Origin: SIG299 sp964544055
GTDB lineage: Bacteria > Bacillota > Clostridia > Lachnospirales > Lachnospiraceae
Length of the DNA stretch: 64,000 bases
Reading direction: 5' to 3'
Assembly: GCA_964544055.1 (NCBI GenBank)
Contig: CAZJAA010000013.1
Location: forward strand, 4,163-68,162
Positions 17,546-26,411 of the stretch are shown here, in pieces. Under the pieces are notes generated by a model. The model worked only from the letters and a program-made list of their open reading frames with translations, did no database searches and had not been told where the DNA came from. How positions within the stretch are numbered: the stretch's first letter is position 1; each line of letters opens with the position of its first letter. A program made the position numbers and the translations under genes.

Positions 17546-17585
17546 TACTTTTTCCTCTATTTACTTTTAAGTGTAACTCTTCATT

Positions 17586-17630
17586 GATATAAGAAATATT
17601 CCGGCGGCAAGGCTTGAATATCTTTATATC
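17586..17630 (+). repeat. Imperfect hairpin after precursor 2
   Basis: GATATAAGAAATATTC and GAATATCTTTATATC form an imperfect stem of about 15 bp around a GC-rich loop. It has no T tract and precedes the true terminator; it may stabilise the precursor mRNA 3' end. Confidence 0.45.
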
Positions 17631-17638
17631 AGGCAGAA

Positions 17639-17685
17639 AACCGCAGTCATGACAGAATCCGCACTGTTATGGCTACGGTTTTTTT
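17639..17685. terminator. Bidirectional terminator between precursor 2 and cyclase 2
   Basis: AACCGCAGTCATGACAG pairs with CTGTTATGGCTACGGTT over 17 positions with a few wobble or mismatched pairs, then TTTTTTT on the plus strand. On the minus strand it is followed by TTTTC, so it may also serve cyclase 2. Confidence 0.8.
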
Positions 17686-17689
17686 GCTG

Positions 17690-19612
17690 CTATGTTACTT
17701 TTTTATACTGCATCAGAAACAGGCTGAGTGATTGAAGCACAGTAATATTCTGTACCATGGTTGTATCCGAAAGCTCCGGCAGCTCCCTGACCTCTTTTCT
17801 CAGCTTTTCCAGCTTTGTTTGATTTAAAAACTGCGTCAACTGCGGATTAGACAAAAGAGAAAGCACCTCCTCCTTATAATTGCTCCACTGCAAATTTGAG
17901 CGAAAAACAAAATCTGCGCTCTGCAATCCACGATGGTTTACGTCATTCCGGATTGCCTGCGGAACAATGTCTTCCATATATTCCCGTACCATTCGCCGCT
18001 CTACGCCATGGTTCACAAAACATTCCATCGGTAAGGACATACAGAACTCTATCATTCGTTTGTCCTTTGTCGGATCACGCAGTATAATTCCGTGTGCAAG
18101 CCCAAGCTTTGTATCATACAAACCCAGATGCTGGAATATCCGAAGGTCATTCATAAAATTTTTATGCTCTTTTTCTGAATCCATGGCAGACCCGCCACCC
18201 TGACGCAGCATGCGGCGGATTACCTTTTTAATGCGATATTTTTCTTTCAGCCGCTCCTGTAAAAAAGAGTCCTCAATCATGGATAAATCCGGAACCCACT
18301 TCTTCTTCCATTCGCTTTTCATGACACGAAGGACGTTTCCTTTTGTTACTCTTCTTTTTTTCATAAATTCGCAGACTGCCGTTTTGGCTTCCAATACTTT
18401 CAGCTTTTGCAGACGCTGATATACCAGGGATAAAATAGCACCATACGAAATTGTGGAATTTCCAAACTGTCCTTTTAGCACCATACAGCAGCCCTGTGTT
18501 TGTGCCTGCCGATAAATTTCATCCATCCAGAGCAGATTGGCGTTTGATTTTCCCGGCACTTCTGTATATCGCACAAACCGCTCTATCTCTGAAAATGCCG
18601 CTTTCCCCTCACAGGAAACAAACTGCGGACGCAGATTGGAATGCTGGGACGCAAGAAGCATCGGTCCTGCCGATTCGTCCATCAAATCAAAGCCATCCAC
18701 ACACGGAAAATCCTTTAACGGAACCGAAGTATAAGTAAATAATTCTTCTCCACGTTCTGCCAAAAGCGGAGCCGCCACACAAGCCACCGTCGAGGAATCC
18801 AGTCCGCTGCTTAAAGTCATAGCTGTTTTCCCGGCAGAGCGCAGCATCGACTGCACACAGGTCTGAAAAAGCTCCAGAAACCTTTTCTTATATTCCCCAT
18901 CCTCCGACAGCACAAGCTTTTTCACAGATTTTGTCGGATTCCAGTAGCATATCTTTTCTGTTTTTTCTTTTGTGACACGAAGATAGTGTCCGGCCTCCAG
19001 CTGATACACTCCCTCAAATGGGGTAAGCCCCGGAAACAGAATCATATCCGGGGCACGGAACGCCTCACAGCCTGCCAGCCACTTTTCGCAAAACTTCATG
19101 TTTTCTTCCCCAAACGCCTGTAAAATAGGACCATAGGTCGTGGAAAAAACAAAATCCTCATTGCGCAGACAATAATTGATGCAGCGGCTGCCGGTATGAT
19201 CCGTATAAAGGAGCACCTGATTTTGCGCTTCCAGATAAATGGCAAACGAAAAAATTCCAACCAGATGCTGGACAAAATCTTCCCCCCACGTTAAAAACGC
19301 CAGATACGCCAACTCCCCATCCGTCATTTCGTCTGTTACACCGGAAAGGACCTCCAGCAGTTCCTCTCTATTATCCAGAATACAGTCTGCAGTAAAGTAA
19401 ATCCGCTTCTTTTCATCATAAAATGGTAATTTTTCTTTTTCCGAGCCACAAATTACATATTGATGTGCACAGGAAAAATAAACAGAGCCTTCCACCAGAC
19501 GGTCAATCCTGTCTATGCGGTATTCTCTCATGCTCTGTTCTATTTCAGAAATTTTTGTCCGATCTATCTGCTTCTTTTGCAGGTGGACAATTCCCCAGAT
19601 TGCACCTGGCAT
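17690..19612 (-). CDS. Lasso cyclase, asparagine synthetase-like (C2)
   Basis: Second macrolactam synthetase of the locus, 640 residues, only distantly similar to C1. The N-terminal domain begins MPGAIWGIV, so the glutaminase Cys2 is Pro here; YTDHTGSR at 136-143 and the PP-loop SSGLDSS at 268-274 are present. The ATG at 19612 follows AAAGGAGGCGAAAAGCC; a longer reading to 19705 would start with an unlikely GTG next to the kinase stop. It follows K2 by 93 bases on the same strand and converges on precursor 2, so C2 and K2 probably serve that peptide, by position. Confidence 0.86.
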   Translation of the reverse strand: MPGAIWGIVHLQKKQIDRTKISEIEQSMREYRIDRIDRLVEGSVYFSCAHQYVICGSEKEKLPFYDEKKRIYFTADCILDNREELLEVLSGVTDEMTDGELAYLAFLTWGEDFVQHLVGIFSFAIYLEAQNQVLLYTDHTGSRCINYCLRNEDFVFSTTYGPILQAFGEENMKFCEKWLAGCEAFRAPDMILFPGLTPFEGVYQLEAGHYLRVTKEKTEKICYWNPTKSVKKLVLSEDGEYKKRFLELFQTCVQSMLRSAGKTAMTLSSGLDSSTVACVAAPLLAERGEELFTYTSVPLKDFPCVDGFDLMDESAGPMLLASQHSNLRPQFVSCEGKAAFSEIERFVRYTEVPGKSNANLLWMDEIYRQAQTQGCCMVLKGQFGNSTISYGAILSLVYQRLQKLKVLEAKTAVCEFMKKRRVTKGNVLRVMKSEWKKKWVPDLSMIEDSFLQERLKEKYRIKKVIRRMLRQGGGSAMDSEKEHKNFMNDLRIFQHLGLYDTKLGLAHGIILRDPTKDKRMIEFCMSLPMECFVNHGVERRMVREYMEDIVPQAIRNDVNHRGLQSADFVFRSNLQWSNYKEEVLSLLSNPQLTQFLNQTKLEKLRKEVRELPELSDTTMVQNITVLQSLSLFLMQYKKVT

Positions 19613-19686
19613 GGCTTTTCGCCTCCTTTTTTTGAAATGTACTCGCATCAGAAAATTACAAAAATACATAAACTGGTACCGGTTCT

Positions 19687-19702
19687 GCAGTAAATTTACT
19701 GC
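19687..19702. promoter_or_regulatory. Perfect 16-bp palindrome between K2 and C2
   Basis: GCAGTAAATTTACTGC, with no loop, in the 93 bases between the two genes. This shape suits a dimeric DNA-binding protein better than an RNA hairpin. Function unknown. Confidence 0.4.
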
Positions 19703-19705
19703 CAC

Positions 19706-20617
19706 TCACTCACGTATCCTGTCAACCAGCAAGCTTATCTGCTCCTTTGTCGTGTCACCTGTCATCGGTCGAAGCAGTTTCAGCACCGGAGCTGCCTGTA
19801 CCAGCTGAATACATTTTAACATATCCTCCGGCGGGAAAGCACAGGAATTCGAAAAAACCGGGCGCATAAACAGATTATCCAAAAGGGCATATAATGCCGT
19901 TTTTCCCTGCAACTGCTGTAATACAACTTTTTCTACGTTCTGCCGGTTTAACATTATCGTTCCGCCAAGTTCTGTTTTACTGGCACAAAATTCTGCGGTT
20001 CTGCTGACCGCAAACTTATCTCTGTCTTCATCAATATAAATCAGTTCACTGGTATCCAGATGAGCTCTATGAACTGCATCCCGACAAAGCTTCTGCTGCG
20101 GAAATGCTGGAAATACTACTGCTTTTCCATCTTCCTCCAAGTCAACAACTGCCACATCATCCGCCAGAAGCTTTGCTCCCTGCTCCAACAGTCTGGCGGT
20201 CAGTGTGGACTTGCCGGAACCGCTTCCACCACAAATCAGATATGCTTTTCCCAAAAATTTCACCGCACTGCAGTGAATGGCAAGCTTTCCCCTCTGCCAA
20301 AATACCATTGCCATGCAATATCCAAAAACAAATGGTGTCAGTTCTTCTAACGGAACACCTTTTTTCGGCTGTATTTCGATTGTATTTCCACCACAGACCA
20401 AAAAGCTTCCTTTCTGATTAGAAAAATGTATTTTTTCCTTATTGACACAGAGCACCTGATTGGAATAATCCTCCGACCAACCATCCGCAGGACAGTCCGG
20501 CAAAATAATCCGAAGCTCCGGCTCTTTTGTTTCCGCTGCTTTGATTAACTGCGGATATTCGACATCTGATTCCAGTATTATTCCATAAATTTTATAATAA
20601 TATTTTCTTCGGTTCAT
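19706..20617 (-). CDS. HPr-kinase-like lasso precursor kinase (K2)
   Basis: Second P-loop peptide kinase, 303 residues, clearly paralogous to K1: both start with a YYxxIYGxxLxSDxEyPQL-like block. The P-loop GGSGSGKS is at residues 130-137 and LLADDVAVVD follows. The ATG at 20617 is preceded by GGAAAGGAGTCTT. It sits in an operon with cyclase 2. Its substrate is not obvious, since precursor 2 lacks the usual C-terminal serine; internal Ser/Thr residues, or precursor 1, are alternatives. It is divergent from the nucleotidyltransferase gene. Confidence 0.85.
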   Translation of the reverse strand: MNRRKYYYKIYGIILESDVEYPQLIKAAETKEPELRIILPDCPADGWSEDYSNQVLCVNKEKIHFSNQKGSFLVCGGNTIEIQPKKGVPLEELTPFVFGYCMAMVFWQRGKLAIHCSAVKFLGKAYLICGGSGSGKSTLTARLLEQGAKLLADDVAVVDLEEDGKAVVFPAFPQQKLCRDAVHRAHLDTSELIYIDEDRDKFAVSRTAEFCASKTELGGTIMLNRQNVEKVVLQQLQGKTALYALLDNLFMRPVFSNSCAFPPEDMLKCIQLVQAAPVLKLLRPMTGDTTKEQISLLVDRIRE

Positions 20618-20717
20618 AAGACTCCTTTCCGCCGCTGCTGCTTCTGTTGTTACTGGTCAGGCATACCTCATTCCAATTGCAAATTGCTATATGAAGCAAG
20701 TATTCAGCCCAAAAAGC

Positions 20718-20746
20718 TTGTATTATTTTCGCAAATGTATTATACT
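20718..20746 (+). promoter_or_regulatory. Likely promoter of the nucleotidyltransferase gene
   Basis: TTGTAT (20718-20723), 17 bases, TATACT (20741-20746), about 30 bases before the ATG. Confidence 0.55.
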
Positions 20747-20775
20747 TATTCTATCTAAAAAGTAAGGAGGCAGCC

Positions 20776-22023
20776 ATGAATCCGGTTTATCAAAATATTT
20801 TTACATTGACAAAAGCAGCGATTTACTGCCAAACACCAGAACCTCTGCTGCCACCTAATGACTGGACACAGCAATATGACTTATTGCGTCGCGGCAAGCT
20901 TCAGGGCATCGTTTATAAAACAGTTGCCTCTCTTCCTGAACAGGATCAGCCGGTAACAGATTTTTTAAATACCTGGAAATCCACTGTTTTTTTTACCGGA
21001 TTTCAGCAGCTGGCAGCTACGCAGGAAATCCGCTTTGTCTTGCAGGAAGCTAAAAAGCAGGAGCTTGTTCCGGTTTTATTCAAGGGTCTGACTCTTGCCG
21101 CCCTATACCCAGAGCCATCCATGCGCTTTTCCAGCGATGCCGATTTATTCATCCAAAAGCAGCAACGTCCTGCCATGGAAGCCCTGTTAATATCTCTGGG
21201 CTACAGCAAGGATGACAGTGTATCCAAAGAGCATGTGCCGGTCTACCGCATTGACCAAAATAACCGCAGGCTTTCCATCGAACTGCACGACTGTCTCTGG
21301 GAAGATTATACTGGAGCACAGGCAGACCTGCTCGAATCCATTAATTTAACCAATCCGGACACCCTGCTTGACATTTCGCCTTTTGGCTTTCCAATCCGAA
21401 CCCTCGGACATGAGGAGCATCTTGTCTATCAGGTTTTCCATATTGCAAAGCATTTTGCTTTTGAAGGTATGCGCCTTCGTTTTCTGACCGATATTACTTT
21501 ATTTGTCAATGCCTACGAAAAGCAGATTAATTGGAAACATTTCTGGCAGACCATGGAGAAGCTTGGCTACTCCGTTTTCTGCAATATTCTGTTCCAAATC
21601 TGCATTACCTGCCTTGGCATGACAAACAGCTTTCCAAAACCGGAAGCTTCTGATTCCGCTTCCATGAACGAGCTGCTGATTACTGACATTGTCGAAGCCG
21701 GAAAGGTCGGAGAACATCACATAGAAAACTGGGCTTCCACCGAAATGCTGGCTTCCTACTTTATGCGCGAAGCAAAAACTTCTTCCGGGCTGAAACGAAA
21801 ACTGGAAATCTTTTTTCCTATGCCCGCCGACCTGAAAGACAAGTTTTCCTATGCAAAAAAATACCCTGTACTGCTTCCTGTTGCATGGATACACCGTTTT
21901 TTCAGTGCAATACGGTATTCCATTATGTGCAAATTGAAAAAACAGTCTGCTGCCGATGTTCTTTCCAATGCGGAATACCGCTTATCTTTAATGAAATCCG
22001 TCGGTCTGGTGGATGAAAAATAG
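20776..22023 (+). CDS. Nucleotidyltransferase family protein of lasso clusters
   Basis: A 415-residue protein of the NTP_transf_5-like family that recurs in Firmicutes lasso clusters. The family motif is visible around residues 100-130: VLFKGLTLAALYPEPSMR followed by SDADLFIQ, with the paired aspartates expected to bind metal. AAGGAGGCAGCC precedes the ATG. The C-terminal half is helical and ends near TM-like aromatic residues. The role in lasso maturation is not established; transfer of a nucleotidyl group to peptide or protein is a family-based guess. It converges with the B2 gene, six bases apart. Confidence 0.8.
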   Translation: MNPVYQNIFTLTKAAIYCQTPEPLLPPNDWTQQYDLLRRGKLQGIVYKTVASLPEQDQPVTDFLNTWKSTVFFTGFQQLAATQEIRFVLQEAKKQELVPVLFKGLTLAALYPEPSMRFSSDADLFIQKQQRPAMEALLISLGYSKDDSVSKEHVPVYRIDQNNRRLSIELHDCLWEDYTGAQADLLESINLTNPDTLLDISPFGFPIRTLGHEEHLVYQVFHIAKHFAFEGMRLRFLTDITLFVNAYEKQINWKHFWQTMEKLGYSVFCNILFQICITCLGMTNSFPKPEASDSASMNELLITDIVEAGKVGEHHIENWASTEMLASYFMREAKTSSGLKRKLEIFFPMPADLKDKFSYAKKYPVLLPVAWIHRFFSAIRYSIMCKLKKQSAADVLSNAEYRLSLMKSVGLVDEK

Positions 22024-22029
22024 CTGTTA

Positions 22030-22458
22030 TTATGCCCGATAGGTTGCCACAACCGCATACCCTTCGCCGTTTCCTCCGGTAACATACATATTTCCCGTTC
22101 GCAGCCAGGCATGTGCTGTCATTGCGTTATTTTCTGTTCCGACACCCAGATACAATGTGGTCGGTATATTTTTCTTTTTCAAAAGCTTCTGTGCCGTCAG
22201 GGCTCGAACCAGACATTTGCTTTCCCATGGGGTATTATTGGCAGATCGGTTTACCTGATGCGCCACAAGCTGCGCATAACGATAGTCCTCATTTTTTCCT
22301 TCCATGGAAGATTCCTCGCCTTCCACTCCAAACGTTTTCCTTAAATATTTCATCGGAACAAAACGTATCCGGGCACGATACCATGCAGCATACAGCCACA
22401 CCGATATCGTTAGCCCTTTCCTATGATTGTCTTTCAAAAAACCTTTTATGCTAATCAT
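22030..22458 (-). CDS. Transglutaminase-like lasso leader peptidase (B2)
   Basis: Cysteine protease that, with B1, removes the lasso leader. The 142-residue protein has the catalytic Cys in WESKCLVRAL (C82) and the catalytic His in TAHAWLRTGN (H116), followed by MYVTGG. The third triad position, usually Asp, seems to be occupied by Asn or Thr here. AAAGGATTTCAG precedes the ATG. It starts 16 bases after the beta-helix lipoprotein gene, so it is the last cistron of the polysaccharide operon rather than of a lasso operon. It is the only B2 in the window. Confidence 0.87.
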   Translation of the reverse strand: MISIKGFLKDNHRKGLTISVWLYAAWYRARIRFVPMKYLRKTFGVEGEESSMEGKNEDYRYAQLVAHQVNRSANNTPWESKCLVRALTAQKLLKKKNIPTTLYLGVGTENNAMTAHAWLRTGNMYVTGGNGEGYAVVATYRA

Positions 22459-22474
22459 ATTTTACTGAAATCCT

Positions 22475-24226
22475 TTACTTCTGCTCTTCTTTTCCTGTAC
22501 TGATTAAAACAAGCTTCTGCTTCAACGCATTCTGTGCTTCCTCTAAACTCTCCTGAGATATTGCTCCGTCCACCTTCAGCCAGGAATAATTTCCGGAAAC
22601 CTCCAGACTCTTTTTAAAAATCCGCCGGCTTTCTGCATCCGTAAAACGGAACACACAGGCATCTGCAGGAACCTCTGCATAAAATCCGTTCTCTTCCAGC
22701 CCAAAGCGAAGTTCTCCGTCCTCCGCCAGCCGCAGCATGGTAAGCACACGATTGGTTCCCCAGAAAAGATTGTCCTTTATCATCAGTGAAGCCTTGTTTT
22801 TGGAATTTGATGCATTTAACAGTGACATCTGATTGTATGGGTATGTGGAACTGTGCCCTCTATAAGTCTGATATGCCGGATATGCAGAATAGTAGGTACC
22901 CTCTGCATCCATTACCTGCTCCTTTTCATTTACATATACTGCCGGCACAGGATTCGTCACATCACAGGCATACATCATCAGATTATCTTCATACACAATG
23001 TTGCTGAAATCCTTTTCCGTGTTTCCGTCTCCCCATGTTTCAATTCCCCAGAAGCTGTAACGACCAATATTTCTGGAAAAACTGATATTTTCCTGTAAAC
23101 GGCTCCATGTACTTCCCTGATTGGTATAGCAGGTATCATAAATCCACTCGGAAAAGTTATAATTTACCGTTACATTGGAACCACTGTCCCACACTTCAAT
23201 GGCGTTTCCATATCTTGGTCCGCGGTCTTTGAGCATTCCGCCGCCAATATGGTGGATGTAGCAGTTTGCAATCGTTATATCAGAAACGTTGCTCATGGAA
23301 ATCGCATGAAATCCGGCTCCCCGTATTTCCAGCCCCATAATTTCCGTATTCGACACCGTACTTAACGTAAGTGCATGCTGTGGAGCGGCATAATAAATAT
23401 CCAGCTGTGCCGGATTTTTTTCACTATATAAATATAAGAGTGACTGCTCCCAGTCTACCGCAAAGGAACCATCCTGATTTTCTGATAAATACTGCGGATA
23501 ACTATAATCCTCTTCATCCGTTCGGACAAGACGCTTCCAGTTGTGTTCTCCATCAATCACCAGATGACCAATATTACAGTCACTTTTGTTAAATGTTCCG
23601 TTAAATAATCCCACAACTGAGGTTAAATCTGCTTTCCAGACCGTTTTCTCCTCTGTCTGCGCCCATGACACATCCAGCAAATGATAAAAGTCCAGAATCG
23701 GCCGACTGCCTTCTCCATAGGCTGCCAGTATCACATTACTGCCAACCACAAAAGAAGTATCCATAGAAAACACATCTCCGCATTTCAGCAAGATATTCAC
23801 GTTGGAAATTCCAGAAAAAGCGTTCAATGTTTTTTTTGGTTCCTCCGGTGTTCTTCCACTGTTGGCATCATCCCCTTCTGACGAGGATACATAATAAGTG
23901 AGAAGATTTTTGCTTTTTAATTTTGCGGTACTGCAGTCATATAAGCCGGAAAGCCTCTGATTGTCCCAAAGCATTTCAGCCAGAGAAGCTCCGTCTTCCT
24001 TTTCTGATGCAGAAAGCAATTCTCCGGAAGAATACAAATCCGCTCTTTTCGAAACAGATACGCAGGCAGTCTCTTCTCTATCTTTTACAGCAGTGTCCGC
24101 TGCATCTGCGGTTTCCGTTATTGTCGGAACGTCTTCCGGTATCCAGTCCTTTGGATTCTGGTTTACAGATGTGCCGCAGCCAGATAACAGACATAACCCC
24201 ATAATGATTGCTAATATCGCTTTCAT
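22475..24226 (-). CDS. Parallel beta-helix lipoprotein
   Basis: Secreted, lipid-anchored protein of 583 residues. The signal peptide MKAILAIIMGLCLLSGCG ends in the lipobox LSGC. The middle contains right-handed parallel beta-helix repeats of the pectate-lyase type (TEIMGLEIRGAGFHAISM, SDITIANCYIHHIGGG, NVTVNYNFSEWI). This fold is typical for polysaccharide lyases and hydrolases, and the place in the operon suggests trimming or handling of the exopolysaccharide at the cell surface. The start at 24226 follows AAGGAGGCGCAAGAAT. The catalytic residues are not recognisable to me. Confidence 0.8.
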   Translation of the reverse strand: MKAILAIIMGLCLLSGCGTSVNQNPKDWIPEDVPTITETADAADTAVKDREETACVSVSKRADLYSSGELLSASEKEDGASLAEMLWDNQRLSGLYDCSTAKLKSKNLLTYYVSSSEGDDANSGRTPEEPKKTLNAFSGISNVNILLKCGDVFSMDTSFVVGSNVILAAYGEGSRPILDFYHLLDVSWAQTEEKTVWKADLTSVVGLFNGTFNKSDCNIGHLVIDGEHNWKRLVRTDEEDYSYPQYLSENQDGSFAVDWEQSLLYLYSEKNPAQLDIYYAAPQHALTLSTVSNTEIMGLEIRGAGFHAISMSNVSDITIANCYIHHIGGGMLKDRGPRYGNAIEVWDSGSNVTVNYNFSEWIYDTCYTNQGSTWSRLQENISFSRNIGRYSFWGIETWGDGNTEKDFSNIVYEDNLMMYACDVTNPVPAVYVNEKEQVMDAEGTYYSAYPAYQTYRGHSSTYPYNQMSLLNASNSKNKASLMIKDNLFWGTNRVLTMLRLAEDGELRFGLEENGFYAEVPADACVFRFTDAESRRIFKKSLEVSGNYSWLKVDGAISQESLEEAQNALKQKLVLISTGKEEQK

Positions 24227-24240
24227 ATTCTTGCGCCTCC

Positions 24241-25260
24241 TTAAAAAAAACCTTTTTTTCTGACAAGCCAATGTCGTATTCTTCTGCTCCGGATAAAATG
24301 CGGAATATAATTTATAATACCGTATTTTTTTAGATTTTCTATACTTCGCTTTTTATCAGAGTGCTTGATTTTTTCTTCATACAATAGCTTTTCCTGTTCT
24401 GTGTATAACTCCTGTTCCGGTTTTTCTAACGTAAATTCATTTGGAATAATCCACATGGCATTTTCCCACTGCCATTCCTCCTCTGTAAAATTTATCTGCA
24501 TTTTTCTCTTCTGAATATGTGCAATCAGAATTTCCTGCGGTTTCTCCGGTAACAGTTTTCCATTCTCATCACAAAAATGGCGATAAAGCTTTCCTTCTTT
24601 CCACGCAAAGAGGAAATACCGTTTTGTAATATAAGATTGAAACGGAAGCTTCTGCCAGCTGAAATCCTGAACATACCGTTCCGTTAGTTGGTCGCGGAAT
24701 ACGCGATAACCATATGTCCATGCTAGAATATTCATTCCCATATATTCATCAAAATAGCATGCATATTTTGTGCGGAACGCAGCTTTATACGGATATGACA
24801 TATTGCCCCTATCCATGCTTTTCTGAAACAGCAGACGAACCTCCTCGCTGTTTCTGTATAAAGTAAGCCATCCGCCCTCTAACAGCTTATCATAACTCTG
24901 CAACAGATCCTCTGTGATAAAAGAACGAATATCTCCCAGAATAACATCTAAATCCACATGCCCCCAAAAACCGTATTTCGATATGATTTCCGGAAAAGCC
25001 AGCCCCCAGATCGGTTTATAGTCGCACAGCTTATAGGGATATTCCAGTGTTATTTTCATATGCAAAACCTGCTCCAGATTTTTTTTCACTGCAGGCAAAT
25101 CCGAGTAAATCACTGTTATATTTTTTTCCGATTGCTCCGTTTTCTGGTCTGTAATCAAATAAAAATCAATGGATGGGTTGCAAAGAGCAGTTTTTTTCCA
25201 GAGAAAAAAAGTATCCGGGAGTTTTCCCATCCATATTGTCAGCAAACAAATTTCTGTCAT
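24241..25260 (-). CDS. Putative glycosyltransferase (DUF6625-like)
   Basis: A 339-residue protein with a GT-A-like N-terminal half: MTEICLLTIWMGKLPD, then FYLITD, and the acidic motif GHVDLDVILGDIR, which could be the DxD metal site. No membrane segments. I believe it matches the DUF6625 type often found in capsule loci of Firmicutes, but the donor and acceptor are unknown. It lies between a GT4 gene and the beta-helix lipoprotein in the polysaccharide operon. Confidence 0.65.
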   Translation of the reverse strand: MTEICLLTIWMGKLPDTFFLWKKTALCNPSIDFYLITDQKTEQSEKNITVIYSDLPAVKKNLEQVLHMKITLEYPYKLCDYKPIWGLAFPEIISKYGFWGHVDLDVILGDIRSFITEDLLQSYDKLLEGGWLTLYRNSEEVRLLFQKSMDRGNMSYPYKAAFRTKYACYFDEYMGMNILAWTYGYRVFRDQLTERYVQDFSWQKLPFQSYITKRYFLFAWKEGKLYRHFCDENGKLLPEKPQEILIAHIQKRKMQINFTEEEWQWENAMWIIPNEFTLEKPEQELYTEQEKLLYEEKIKHSDKKRSIENLKKYGIINYIPHFIRSRRIRHWLVRKKGFF

Positions 25261-25274
25261 ACAACCTCCGTCTA

Positions 25275-26381
25275 TTATTCTCCTAAGACATCCTCATACA
25301 GACACAACATATTCTGACTCCATCTGTCTAGCGTGTACGATTCCTGCAGTTCTTTTCTGACGTTTTCCAAATTTTTCTTTTTTTCTTCCTGATTATGAAG
25401 TGCTTCCATTATTTTTTTAGAAAGGTCTTCTGCGTTTTCCTTTTTATGCCAACACGCATACGGAATTTTCATGTTCCTTTGTGCAGATATATCGCTTAAA
25501 ACTACCCCACACTCTGCATATCCGGCTTCAATCACGGAATAAGGAAGTCCTTCTTCTCTGGACGGTGACAAAAAAACATCTGCAAAATTATATAACGTAG
25601 CAACATCATTTCTCGCTGGAACAATTTTTATCCATGCAGGCATCGCCCCTAAAAGAGTTTTAATTTTTTCATTGACTTTCTCAAAATTTGTGGACAAAGA
25701 AATAAGCAGTGTAAATGCTTTTCCCTCTTTTCGCAGCATTTCTGTTGCTTTGATTGCCAAATCCACACCCTTTCTGTAGAAATCAAAGCCAAAAATCAGC
25801 AGAACCTTCTCGTCTTCCGGAATACCAAACTCTTTCTTTTCTACTTTTTCATAAGAATCCAGTCTTGCAAAATTTACCCCATTTTCAATAACATACTTTT
25901 TGTTCTTTGGATAATCTCTTTCGAGACTTTGCATTACCGACTGGCTGCACGCTACCATAATACACTTTTTATACAGTCTGTGTCGGAGCATATTCTTAAA
26001 CACACCCTCTATTTTCTGGGAATGATTATGCATATGCAAAATCACCGGCACCTTGGAAAACATGGATGCAAGATAAACCGTCAGATAAAGGGATCTTGTA
26101 ATAAAGTGCGTATGTATCGCCAAAATGGGATACTTCTTTAACAATTTCTTTATCATCCGGATATCTTTTTTCGGTATTCCGGATAATACTTCAACCATCC
26201 TTCCTTCTTCCCTCATCTGATTAATCCAAAGTGCAGCAGCATTTTTTTCCACCTCAGGCACAAACAAATACAGTATTTTTTTATTCTGCTTATTTAACTT
26301 TTCCTCCAGATTGAACATCGAAGCCATAAAGTTTCCGCTGTAGGAAGCTGCATAATTGATAATATGTAATATTATTTCCAT
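25275..26381 (-). CDS. Glycosyltransferase family 4 (GT-B)
   Basis: Retaining GT-B glycosyltransferase of 368 residues. The N-terminal lobe starts MEIILHIINYAASYSGNF. The C-terminal lobe has VLLIFGFDFYRKGVDLAIKA and the donor-binding signature DVFLSPSREEGLPYSVIEA, with the E-x7-E pair. Soluble, cytoplasmic or membrane-associated. It should add one sugar of the exopolysaccharide repeat; the sugar is not predictable. Confidence 0.88.
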   Translation of the reverse strand: MEIILHIINYAASYSGNFMASMFNLEEKLNKQNKKILYLFVPEVEKNAAALWINQMREEGRMVEVLSGIPKKDIRMIKKLLKKYPILAIHTHFITRSLYLTVYLASMFSKVPVILHMHNHSQKIEGVFKNMLRHRLYKKCIMVACSQSVMQSLERDYPKNKKYVIENGVNFARLDSYEKVEKKEFGIPEDEKVLLIFGFDFYRKGVDLAIKATEMLRKEGKAFTLLISLSTNFEKVNEKIKTLLGAMPAWIKIVPARNDVATLYNFADVFLSPSREEGLPYSVIEAGYAECGVVLSDISAQRNMKIPYACWHKKENAEDLSKKIMEALHNQEEKKKNLENVRKELQESYTLDRWSQNMLCLYEDVLGE

Positions 26382-26411
26382 CTTTTCCTTCCCCTGTCAG
26401 ATGTTTCGATA

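Larger units (their letters stand above)
11708..22458. other. Lasso-peptide biosynthetic gene cluster with duplicated A, C and K genes
   Basis: Order and strand: K1(-), A1(+), C1(+), B1(-), response regulator(+), histidine kinase(+), A2(+), C2(-), K2(-), nucleotidyltransferase(+), B2(-). A is precursor, C cyclase, K HPr-kinase-like peptide kinase, B1 leader-binding RRE, and B2 leader peptidase. This combination is diagnostic for Firmicutes lasso peptides of the paeninodin type. No exporter is present inside; the nearest is the ABC transporter at 42440-44128. Confidence 0.88.

Noticed and set aside
19613..19705. N-terminal extension of cyclase 2 beginning with GTG next to the K2 stop
   Set aside because: The ATG at 19612 has AAAGGAGG before it and gives the N-terminus expected for the family.
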